Assembly: GCA_003170135.1 (NCBI GenBank)
Contig: PMZR01000103.1
Coordinates: 1-57,258 of the forward strand
Reading direction: 5' to 3'
DNA length: 57,258 nt
DNA from: Acidobacteriota bacterium
GTDB lineage: Bacteria > Acidobacteriota > Vicinamibacteria > Vicinamibacterales > Fen-181
Numbering within the stretch: the first letter of the stretch is position 1; the number at the start of each line of letters is the position of its first letter. A program made the position numbers and the translations under genes. This document shows, piece by piece, positions 40,940 through 48,917 of the stretch. The notes under the pieces are model-generated. The model had not been told where the DNA came from and ran no database searches. It saw only the letters and a list, made by a program, of their open reading frames with translations.

Positions 40940-43462
40940 TCAGGCGCCGACGCTCGCGGTCAGGAAGCGGCACATCATCTCGGGATCCCGTTCCTGCGCG
41001 AGATGATCGCGGAAGTCCTCGTGCATCACCTTGCGCGCCAGCGCGGCCAGCACCTGTAAGTGTCCGGTCCCCTGGTCCGATTCGCGGACCACGAGCAGCA
41101 GCACGACGCCCACCGGCTTGTCGTCGAGCGAGCCCCACGCGACCGGCGTCTCCAGTTTGAGAACCGCGAGGGAATTGGCGCAAACCGCGTCCGTCTTGCA
41201 GTGGGGAATCGCGAAGCCGTGGCCGAACCCGGTGGAATAGACCGTCTCCCGGCTCCAGACCGCGTGCTCGATCTCGCGCGGACGGTCCGTGCGGCCGGCG
41301 ACATACAGGCGATCGACGATCTCCTTGATTGCCTCTTCCTTCGTGCGGGCCGTGCCGTCCATCACGACGAGATCCGGTTCAACGAGAGGCGCGGGCCGGG
41401 TCTGCGCGAATTGGTCGACGAGCGTTTCGACTTCGCGCGCGGTGGAGCAGCCGAGTGCTTCGTTGAGCAGGTCCGCGCACGCCGGCGCGGAGAGGGACGC
41501 GAGCTCGGCCTTGGTCGCGACGATGGCCGGCGACGCCAGGCTGATCTCGTCGAGGCCGAGACCGACCAGGAGCGGCAGGCACCGAATGTCGCCGCCCATC
41601 TCCCCGCACAGGCCCACCCACTTGTCCCGCGCGCGCGCCGCGGCGACGATCTTCTGCAGCAGTGCGAGGAACGCCGGGTTCATCGGGTTGGAGAGGTCCG
41701 CGAGCCTTGCGTTCGTCCGGTCCGCGGCCATGAAGTACTGGAGCAGATCGTTGGTGCCGATGCTGAAGAAGTCGAGTTCGTCGCACACGCGGTCGAGCAG
41801 GAACGCGAGCGACGGCACTTCGACCATCGCGCCCAGCCGCATCGACGCGTCGAAGCCGATGCCCGCCAGCGCGCATTTCGCCTGCTCATCGGCAACCACC
41901 TGCCGGACGAAGCGCACTTCCTCCACGCACGACACCATCGGGATCATCACGTTCAGGCGCCCGAACGCGGAGGCCCTCAGGAGCGCCGCGATCTGCGCCC
42001 GGAAGATCGCGTCGAAATCCGGGTAGAGCCGGACGGCGCGGTAGCCCAGGAACGGGTTGTCCTCTTTCGGGAGATTGAGGTAGGCGATCGGTTTGTCGCC
42101 GCCGACGTCCAGGGTCCGGATGATCACGCTCCGGCCGTCCGCTACGGCGAGGACCCGGCAGTACTGCGCGAATTGCTCGTCTTCCGACGGCGCTTCGTCC
42201 CGGTCCACGAACAGCATTTCCGTGCGGAAGAGGCCGATGCCCTCCGCGCCCGCGGCGAAGGCGGGTGCCGCCTCGTCCGCGGTCGCGATGTTGGCGGCCA
42301 CCTCGATCCGCCAGCCGTCGGCGGTGACTGCGGGTTGTTCCGCGAAGCGGCGAAGTCGCCCGCGCCTGTCGGCCAGGCGGCGTCGCTCCAGGTCGTAGTA
42401 GCGGCGCGCGCCATCGGTGATCCTGGTGACGACGACCCCAAGATCGGCGTCGACGATGATGCGCTCTCCCTCAGATGTGGAACCGCCGGTTCCGGTGGCC
42501 ACGTCATTCACGCCCACCAGCGTCGGGATGCCGAACGAGCGCGCCAGGATCACGGTGTGCGACGTCGTGCCACCATGCGCGAGCACGAGGCCTTTCAGGT
42601 ACCGCCGGTCCAGCGCCAGGAACTGCGAGGGTGTCAGGCTGTCGGCCACGCAGACCGAATCCTCGGTCAATGTCACGTCGCCACGCTGGACCGCGTCGCC
42701 GTACACCTCGCGCAGCACCTCGAGGCAGACATCACGAATGTCGAGTGCGCGTTCATGTAACAGCGCGCTGCCGGTCGCGAGAAGCATGGCCGTGAAGTGC
42801 GCTTCCGCGTCGAGGATCGCGCCGGCCGCGGTCGCGCCGCGCGCGCGAATCGGTGCGTGCAGCTGCTCGGTGAATTCGGGATCGCGGGCGATAGCGCGGT
42901 GCGCCTTCAGCACGAGCGCTTCGACGCCCGCCGCGCGCTCGATCTGCGAATCGTAGCGGCGGCACAGCGCGCCGATGGCGCCGTCCACGCGTGCGACTTC
43001 GGACGAAATGTTCGTGATGCCCGTCAGGGGCATCGACGGGGGTACGGCGAAGCCGCGGAAGACGACGGCGCGGCCCTCGCCGATCCCCGCCACGACGGCG
43101 ACGCCGGCGCGAATCCCGGCGCCAGCCTCCGCCAGCAATCGGGGCAGGCGCAGGTCGCCTGGTGCCGTCTCGACGACCGGCAGGGCATCATCACAGTGCG
43201 GGAAGTGGTGCGCGAGGAACGTCGTGAGCGCGTCGAACGCGCCGCGCTCGTCGGGACCGGTGATCGTCAGCCGGCAGCAATCGTTGAGGCGGATGTCGGT
43301 CGCGACGATGCCGAGGACGCTCTTCGCGTTGGCCGCCTGGCCGGTGCGCTCATTGAGGATCGAGATGACGGAGGCGAACGGGCGGGCGGCTTCCTCGAGC
43401 GCGCTGGCCGGACGCGCGTGCACGCCGTTTGGCAGGGGACAGGTGAAGGTGTATTCGAGCAT
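40940..43462 (-). CDS. PTS multiphosphoryl transfer protein: HPr-enzyme I-fructose-type EIIA fusion
   Basis: This 840-residue fusion carries phosphate from phosphoenolpyruvate down the PTS chain. HPr domain: residues 1-90, phospho-His15 in GVHARPAS. Enzyme I: about 110-670, phospho-His302 in GGTTSHTVILARSFG, with the PEP-binding barrel containing GLFRTEMLF and GLCGEMGGD. Fructose/mannitol-type EIIA: about 695-840, phospho-His754 in GFAIPHCKTD. The domain order HPr-EI-IIA differs from the usual IIA-HPr-EI order of FruB-like fusions. I chose ATG 43462 because it starts the HPr domain exactly; a start at 43507 adds 15 unrelated residues. It is the last gene of the cluster mannosidase-IIC-IIB-HPr/EI/IIA. 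Confidence 0.92.
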   Translation of the reverse strand: MLEYTFTCPLPNGVHARPASALEEAARPFASVISILNERTGQAANAKSVLGIVATDIRLNDCCRLTITGPDERGAFDALTTFLAHHFPHCDDALPVVETAPGDLRLPRLLAEAGAGIRAGVAVVAGIGEGRAVVFRGFAVPPSMPLTGITNISSEVARVDGAIGALCRRYDSQIERAAGVEALVLKAHRAIARDPEFTEQLHAPIRARGATAAGAILDAEAHFTAMLLATGSALLHERALDIRDVCLEVLREVYGDAVQRGDVTLTEDSVCVADSLTPSQFLALDRRYLKGLVLAHGGTTSHTVILARSFGIPTLVGVNDVATGTGGSTSEGERIIVDADLGVVVTRITDGARRYYDLERRRLADRRGRLRRFAEQPAVTADGWRIEVAANIATADEAAPAFAAGAEGIGLFRTEMLFVDRDEAPSEDEQFAQYCRVLAVADGRSVIIRTLDVGGDKPIAYLNLPKEDNPFLGYRAVRLYPDFDAIFRAQIAALLRASAFGRLNVMIPMVSCVEEVRFVRQVVADEQAKCALAGIGFDASMRLGAMVEVPSLAFLLDRVCDELDFFSIGTNDLLQYFMAADRTNARLADLSNPMNPAFLALLQKIVAAARARDKWVGLCGEMGGDIRCLPLLVGLGLDEISLASPAIVATKAELASLSAPACADLLNEALGCSTAREVETLVDQFAQTRPAPLVEPDLVVMDGTARTKEEAIKEIVDRLYVAGRTDRPREIEHAVWSRETVYSTGFGHGFAIPHCKTDAVCANSLAVLKLETPVAWGSLDDKPVGVVLLLVVRESDQGTGHLQVLAALARKVMHEDFRDHLAQERDPEMMCRFLTASVGA

Positions 43463-43534
43463 GGCCGCTCGGGCGCGTCCGACGTCTCCGAAGTCGTCGC
43501 GCGGCATGGGACACCGGACTCCGGACTCCCTGTG

Positions 43535-43828
43535 TCAGATCTTGTCGAAGATCGCTTCCGGATTCTTGAGCGCCGCTTGCACTGGCACCTGGATGGTACG
43601 GATACGTGCGAAGCGGTCCGCACGTTCCAACGCGATGTCAGTGGCGAAGATCGCGACCTGCGCGGCGTCGATGTCCTGCTGACTGAGTTCGTTCTCGATG
43701 CCCATCGCGCCCTGGGTCTCCACCTTGATCGCGTGTCCGAGCTTCTTCGCCGTCTTCTCCAACTGCTCCGCGGCCATGTAGGTGTGGGCGATCCCGGTGG
43801 GGCACGCGGTCACGGCGACGATCTTCAT
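43535..43828 (-). CDS. PTS fructose-type EIIB
   Basis: The 97-residue single-domain EIIB has phospho-Cys9 in the motif TACPTGIAHTYMAAEQL, the signature of fructose-family IIB proteins. It accepts phosphate from the IIA domain encoded next to it and passes it to the sugar carried by IIC. EIIB and EIIC are often fused (FruA); here they are separate genes 193 nt apart. The spacer contains only imperfect hairpins and no ORF. Confidence 0.93.
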   Translation of the reverse strand: MKIVAVTACPTGIAHTYMAAEQLEKTAKKLGHAIKVETQGAMGIENELSQQDIDAAQVAIFATDIALERADRFARIRTIQVPVQAALKNPEAIFDKI

Positions 43829-44021
43829 CGAATCGCTCCTTGGGTCTGGGCGCCGATTGAGAACGTGTTCGACCCTAGCACTACTTTGTCAGATTGTCGA
43901 CGTTCGGTCTGGTTCGCCTCGGACACCGCGGAGCACGGGCACGGCCGCGGCTCGTCGAGAACCTCGGCTGCGCCCGCGCTCGCGCGACCGACGCTCCCGG
44001 ACTCCGGCTCTGACAACGTAC

Positions 44022-45086
44022 CTAGGCTTGCCGCTGTCCCTCGGCCGCCGCTTTCTCCGTCAGCGTTTTCACCAGGTTGATCGTCACGGCCGTCACCATC
44101 GCGCCCACGATGATGGCGATGACGTAGGTCAGGCGATGGTCGACGACCGGCAGGACGATCGGCCCGCCATGCGGCGCGTGGTCGCCCACGCCGCCGAGCA
44201 TCGCGATGGACGAGGCCACCATCGAGCCGAACATGATGGAGGGTATCACGCGGACCGGGTCGCCCGCCGCGAACGGAATGGCACCCTCGGTGATCCCGAC
44301 CATGCCCATGCCGAGCGCGGCGAGGCCCGACTCGCGTTGTTCCTCGGACCACAGCTTGCGGCTCATCAGGGTGGCGAGCGCGAGGCCGAGCGGGGGCGTG
44401 CAGATCGCGGCCGCGCAGGCGCCCATGACGCCGAAGTTGCCTTCCTTGATCATGGCGACGCCGAAGAAGAACGCCGCCTTGTTGACGGGCCCTCCCATGT
44501 CGAACGCGATCATCGCCCCCAGGATGGCCGCGAGCACGATCGCGTTGCCGTGGTTCATCGTGTTGAGCCACGCGCCGAGCACCTTCATGAAATCCGCGAT
44601 CGGCACGCCGACCAGCTTCAGCATGACGACACCGACGATGAGGCTCGAGACGACGGGGATGATGATGATGGGCAGGATCGGCCGGACGTACTTGTGCACC
44701 GGCATCTTCTTCAGCAGGTTCACGATGTGGCCGGCCAGCAGGCCCGCGAGCAACGCACCCAGGAACCCGGCATTGGTCGTGCCCGCCAGGTACCCGCCGA
44801 CGAGCCCCGGCACGAGCCCGGGCCTGCCCGCCATGGCGTAGGCGATGAACCCGGCCAGCACCGGCAGCGCCATCGTGAACGCGGCGACGCCGATGTCGAG
44901 GACGGTCTTCAGCGCGGGAGCCTGCGAGAAGTCCGGGCCGCCGGTCGGCGTCATCGCGTGCGGATACAGGAAGGTGAGCAGGGCAATCGCCGTCGCGATG
45001 AGGATGCCCCCGCACGCGATCATCGGGATCACGTAGGAGACCCCGGTCAGGAGGTACTGCTTGTGGTGCTGCAGGATTTGTCTCAT
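44022..45086 (-). CDS. PTS fructose-type EIIC permease
   Basis: The 354-residue inner-membrane sugar permease of the fructose family contains LLTGVSYVIPMIACGGILIA, FIAYAMAGRPGLVPGLVGGYLAG, NAGFLGALLAGLLAGHIVNLLKK, FDMGGPVNKAAFF and GITEGAIPFAAGDPVRVIPS, where the Glu belongs to the substrate site. I chose ATG 45086 because AAGGA lies a few bases upstream; the open frame to 45281 overlaps the mannosidase coding region and is out of family. With IIB and the HPr-EI-IIA fusion it makes a complete PTS. No 1-phosphofructokinase (FruK) gene is in the window. Confidence 0.92.
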   Translation of the reverse strand: MRQILQHHKQYLLTGVSYVIPMIACGGILIATAIALLTFLYPHAMTPTGGPDFSQAPALKTVLDIGVAAFTMALPVLAGFIAYAMAGRPGLVPGLVGGYLAGTTNAGFLGALLAGLLAGHIVNLLKKMPVHKYVRPILPIIIIPVVSSLIVGVVMLKLVGVPIADFMKVLGAWLNTMNHGNAIVLAAILGAMIAFDMGGPVNKAAFFFGVAMIKEGNFGVMGACAAAICTPPLGLALATLMSRKLWSEEQRESGLAALGMGMVGITEGAIPFAAGDPVRVIPSIMFGSMVASSIAMLGGVGDHAPHGGPIVLPVVDHRLTYVIAIIVGAMVTAVTINLVKTLTEKAAAEGQRQA

Positions 45087-45111
45087 GGACGTCCTTGTGG
45101 TGCCGCGATAC

Positions 45112-45150
45112 CGTCCACTGTCTACTGTCTGCTGTCTACTGTCTACCGAC
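45112..45150. repeat. Tandem heptamer array (TCTACTG units)
   Basis: About five copies of a 7-base unit (TCTACTG, TCTGCTG and variants) cover the last codons and stop of the mannosidase gene and run into the leader of the PTS IIC gene. Confidence 0.75.
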
Positions 45151-48100
45151 CAGCGTGTCGTACAGCGCCTGCGCGGGCAGCACCTGGCCGCCTTCGTTCG
45201 ACACCGTGATGGCCATGATCCGGATGCGTTCGTTGAGCGGCAGCGTGATCGTCTTCGCGCCCGCCGGAACGTCGATCGCATAGGCGAAGAGATACGAATA
45301 GGCGTACGGGTCGTTCGTGCCGTCCTGCGCGTGACGATGCGACGCGAACCACGCCACCGGCGCGCGCCTGGTGAAGCCCGGGGTGATGCTGGCGACTTCC
45401 TGCACGGTGCGCATGCGCGGCGGCGTTCCAGGCGCTGGCGCGGGTTGGCCGGGCCGCGGCGGCACCGGTTCGTCGTGCGACTTCCAGACCCGGTTGTCCC
45501 ACTGGCCGAGGTACCCGCCCCAGCTCTGGATCGACAGGTCCACCGGCGTGTCGTCGATCCTGAACGTGGCCTTTTGATCCCCGTCGGTGGTCGCGGCGGC
45601 CAGCAGGTAGACGCGCGTGAATGTTCCCGGCGGCAGTGCGATCGCCTGCCCGCGCGGGATGACGGCGTTCGGCTTCACCCCGGCGGCGGGTGCAAGGTGG
45701 AAGTGGATCGCGCCGTAGGCAAGGTCGGCCGGCAGCATCTCCGCGGCGAGCGTGCGTCCGTTGCCGTCGAAGTTGCCTTCGGACACCGATCCGTCGTGGC
45801 TGCCAACGGCCTGGTTGTAGGGCAGCGCGACCGGGCGCGAGATCGGCACGGCCACGTGCGCGACCGCCGGCCCGAGCGTGACCGCGAAGGTGCGCGGCTG
45901 GAACGGCGTGAAGCTGGTGACGAGCACTCCATTCGACACCTTCGCCGGCCCGACCGGTTCCTCCGCGCCGTTCACCTCACGCGCCGCAACCACCGGTCCG
46001 CCGAAGGTCAACCGCACATCGTCCTGCTTCGTCCCGTCGAGTTCCACCAGGCGGACGATGAACTCGCCGGTCTGTTCGGCCTTCTTGAGCGCGAGCACGC
46101 GAATGCGGCCGTTGCTGACCTTGAGCAGCGAGAACGATCTTCCCAGGCGCCCGTCGTGCTTCGGGCTCGCGAAGGCGACGAGCGGCTGGTTGAGGCGCTC
46201 GGCCTGCCAATCGGTCTGACCCTGCCGGAAATCGCCGGCGTGGCCAGCGAAGCCGTAGACGAACTCGTGGTGGCCGATGTCGAGCGTGCCCTGGTCCTCG
46301 TAGCCGCCGCGGGTGCCGGGCGTGCGGACGAGCGTCAGGCGCAGCGTGTGATCGTTCGGCTTGTCCGAGGCGTTCTTGCAGTCGGTGAGGATCGTCGCAC
46401 CGAACGCGCCGCCCTTGTCGGTGAGGTCCACCCACTGGTGCGACGCCACCTCGAACTGGCGCTCGATGTCCGTCGTCCGGCGGATTGTGCCGATGTCCCA
46501 GTTGTAGGTGGCTTCCTCGTTCGACGCGGTCAGCGGGAACACCGCCTTCAGGTGCGATTCCTTCGTGTTCCAGTCGATCGCGTTGGCGAACTCGATCCGA
46601 TTGCCGGCGTCGCCGGCCGCCAGGCGGATCGTCTGGACGAAGGTGGACCCTTCGGTCTGTCGCGTGATTTCGAGCGCACCGCGAACGGGCCCCGATTCGA
46701 CGACGCGGATCTTCGCGGGACCGGAGACATACGCGCGCGGCGCGCGCATCTGGTCCTCGTAGTCCATGTTCCACGCGGGCCACTGCGCGGGATTGTCGGT
46801 CTTGATCTCGAGACGCGCGGGCGCCGACAGCAGTTCCTTGTTCAGGCGCTTGTCGAAGATGCTGGCGATGTCGCCGTTGTCGTCGATCTTCAGGCGGTAG
46901 CGCGCGTTCTCCAGGGAGTCGGGCGTCACCTTCACTTCGGCGTTCGCCCTGGCGGCGCCGGCCGGCTGCACGTCGAACACCGCCACGCCAACCGGCGGCA
47001 CCTTCGCGGCGAACAGCACCTTGCCGGGCGCCGTCATCTGGGCCGGCACGTCGATGCCGTCCGGACCAACAACGCGTACGCCTTCCGGCGAGGCGCCGGC
47101 GAGGTCCACCGTCGCTTCTACGATGTCTTCGCGCTCGATGTTCAGCGGATTGAAGACGACGATGGCCGCGCCGGTCGCCTGAGTGTTCATCGCGGATGCG
47201 ATGGCTTCGGTGGCGCTCGTCAGCACGCTCGCGAACTGGTTCGACGCGAGGATTTCGTCGTTCCACGAGTACTCGTACGCCTTCGGGATGCTCGTGCCAG
47301 GGATGATGTCGTGGAACTGGCCGCCCATGACGAGCGTCCAGGCGTCGGTGAGCCGCTTCAGCGGATACGGGCGGCCGCCCAGCCAGTCCGCCATCACCGA
47401 CGCGCGCTCCGCATCGTCGGCCAGCACTTCGTTCTGGCGGTTCCAGCGCTTCATGTAGGTCTGCGACGTGATGGAGCCGGCCGAGTGGTTGATGAGCTCG
47501 AGGTCGCCCTTGTAGCGCGGCATCTTCGCCGCTTGTTCCGGCTTGATGTTGAGAAACATCTGGTCGGCCGTGGCTGAGACGACCTTCACCGGACCGTCGC
47601 CGACGAGAACTGATTCGCCCGGCCAGGGTGGCGCCGGAGGTGCGGTCTGGCCTCCGCGTCCGCCTCCCTGCGCGGGTGGCAGCGGCGGAATGGGCGTCTT
47701 GCTCTTCGTGACGATCGCTTCCATGAACTTGACCGAGCTCTCGGTGGCCGCGCCGCCGGTATCGCCGGTCCCGTAATACATGTAGTCGGTGTACGCGCCG
47801 GTGAGATTGCCGTTGACGTCGATGCGCGCGGGCCAATCGGTCTCACGACGCGGCTGGCGATTCGGCTGGGCCGGATCGGGCGGCGGGGGAGGCGGCGGCG
47901 TCTTGCTCAGGTCGTAACCGATCGAGCTGCCGTAGCCGCCGGGATTCAGCGCGGCGATGACGGTCTTGCCGTCGGGCCCTTCCCAGATGCCGACGTTGAA
48001 GGGAATCCCCAGCGGTGTCTTCTCGGGCGAGTCGGGACCGCCCACGTGGGGCGCCGGCTGCCAGCTGGCCGAGAGCTTCTGCGTCGAGAACCCCTTGATG

Positions 48101-48705
48101 CCGACGTGCGCGAGGATGCTCGGCAGCGAGGCGGGGAAGCCGAAGCAGTCGGGCAGCATGAACTCCGCGCTCGTCTTGCCGAACTCGCGACGGAAGTACT
48201 CCTTGCCGTAGAGAATCTGCCGGATGATCGACTCGGCCGACGGCGAATTGACGTCGTTCTCTTCCACCGACGACCCCGACGGGAACCAGCGTCCGGCGGC
48301 GACGTACTTCTTGATCTTCGCGAAGTCGTCCGGGTAGTACTCCTTGATCATCCGGTAGCGGTTCGAGCCGCTGAAATTGAAGACGTAATGCGGGTACTTC
48401 TCGAGCAGGTCGAAGTTCACGCGGATGGTCTTCGACAGGTACTCGCGTATCGTCGTCGGGTAGTCCCACCGCCACTGCGTGTCCAAATGCGCGTACCCGA
48501 CCACGAACAGGGTTGGTTTCGTCAGGTCGAATGCCGGAGCCTGCGCTAGTGCCCGAGGCGCGGCGGGCTTCGCTGCTTGTGTAGTGGCCGGCGCCGGGGC
48601 CCCCGCGGGCGGTTTGGGCGCCTGGCCCGTCTGTCCGGCCAGCGTGGCGAACGCGATCACCCAGAGCAGGAGGAACAGCGGCAGCGGTATGAAGAGTCGT
48701 CGCAT
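45136..48705 (-). CDS. Secreted glycoside hydrolase family 38 alpha-mannosidase
   Basis: The protein has 1189 residues, a signal sequence (1-23) and a Pro/Ala-rich spacer to about 58. The GH38 catalytic domain starts with VVGYAHLDTQWRWDY (zinc ligands His73 and Asp75) and has the nucleophile Asp186 in LPDCFGFPASLP. The mid-domain and C-terminal beta-sandwich domains of the family follow, including MGGQFHDIIPGTSIPKAY (a further zinc His). Retaining alpha-mannosidases of this family hydrolyse mannose from glycans. Export implies action in the periplasm or outside. It leads the fructose-type PTS cluster (spacing to IIC is 49 nt), suggesting degradation of mannosides with PTS uptake of the released sugar, though the family usually carries fructose or related hexoses and direct mannose transport is not proven. 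A second-position array of TCTACTG heptamers covers its stop. Confidence 0.93.
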   Translation of the reverse strand: MRRLFIPLPLFLLLWVIAFATLAGQTGQAPKPPAGAPAPATTQAAKPAAPRALAQAPAFDLTKPTLFVVGYAHLDTQWRWDYPTTIREYLSKTIRVNFDLLEKYPHYVFNFSGSNRYRMIKEYYPDDFAKIKKYVAAGRWFPSGSSVEENDVNSPSAESIIRQILYGKEYFRREFGKTSAEFMLPDCFGFPASLPSILAHVGIKGFSTQKLSASWQPAPHVGGPDSPEKTPLGIPFNVGIWEGPDGKTVIAALNPGGYGSSIGYDLSKTPPPPPPPDPAQPNRQPRRETDWPARIDVNGNLTGAYTDYMYYGTGDTGGAATESSVKFMEAIVTKSKTPIPPLPPAQGGGRGGQTAPPAPPWPGESVLVGDGPVKVVSATADQMFLNIKPEQAAKMPRYKGDLELINHSAGSITSQTYMKRWNRQNEVLADDAERASVMADWLGGRPYPLKRLTDAWTLVMGGQFHDIIPGTSIPKAYEYSWNDEILASNQFASVLTSATEAIASAMNTQATGAAIVVFNPLNIEREDIVEATVDLAGASPEGVRVVGPDGIDVPAQMTAPGKVLFAAKVPPVGVAVFDVQPAGAARANAEVKVTPDSLENARYRLKIDDNGDIASIFDKRLNKELLSAPARLEIKTDNPAQWPAWNMDYEDQMRAPRAYVSGPAKIRVVESGPVRGALEITRQTEGSTFVQTIRLAAGDAGNRIEFANAIDWNTKESHLKAVFPLTASNEEATYNWDIGTIRRTTDIERQFEVASHQWVDLTDKGGAFGATILTDCKNASDKPNDHTLRLTLVRTPGTRGGYEDQGTLDIGHHEFVYGFAGHAGDFRQGQTDWQAERLNQPLVAFASPKHDGRLGRSFSLLKVSNGRIRVLALKKAEQTGEFIVRLVELDGTKQDDVRLTFGGPVVAAREVNGAEEPVGPAKVSNGVLVTSFTPFQPRTFAVTLGPAVAHVAVPISRPVALPYNQAVGSHDGSVSEGNFDGNGRTLAAEMLPADLAYGAIHFHLAPAAGVKPNAVIPRGQAIALPPGTFTRVYLLAAATTDGDQKATFRIDDTPVDLSIQSWGGYLGQWDNRVWKSHDEPVPPRPGQPAPAPGTPPRMRTVQEVASITPGFTRRAPVAWFASHRHAQDGTNDPYAYSYLFAYAIDVPAGAKTITLPLNERIRIMAITVSNEGGQVLPAQALYDTLVGRQ

Positions 48706-48917
48706 CGAGTCCTCTCTTGAAGAACCGGGGCGGGAACGCGTCGCGGCCAGGCTCCGGAGGCAGGGCCTGGCGGAAATCTCCGGCTCGATTCTGGTTCAGC
48801 TGGTTGGGAGTGTCAATCGCGTCGAGGCCGGACGAGTCTGCAGCGTGTGACGAGCGCGGCGCCGGACGTTGGTGCGATTAAACGAGGCGCACCGAATTTG
48901 GATCGTGTGGGGAACCG

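Noticed and set aside
41060..42760. 566-residue plus-strand frame opposite the PTS fusion
   Set aside because: Antisense shadow with biased composition; the minus strand has three intact PTS domains there.
45061..47577. 838-residue open frame on the plus strand opposite the alpha-mannosidase
   Set aside because: High-GC antisense shadow: Arg/Gly/Val/His-rich, no domain, and it lies over a gene with complete GH38 motifs.
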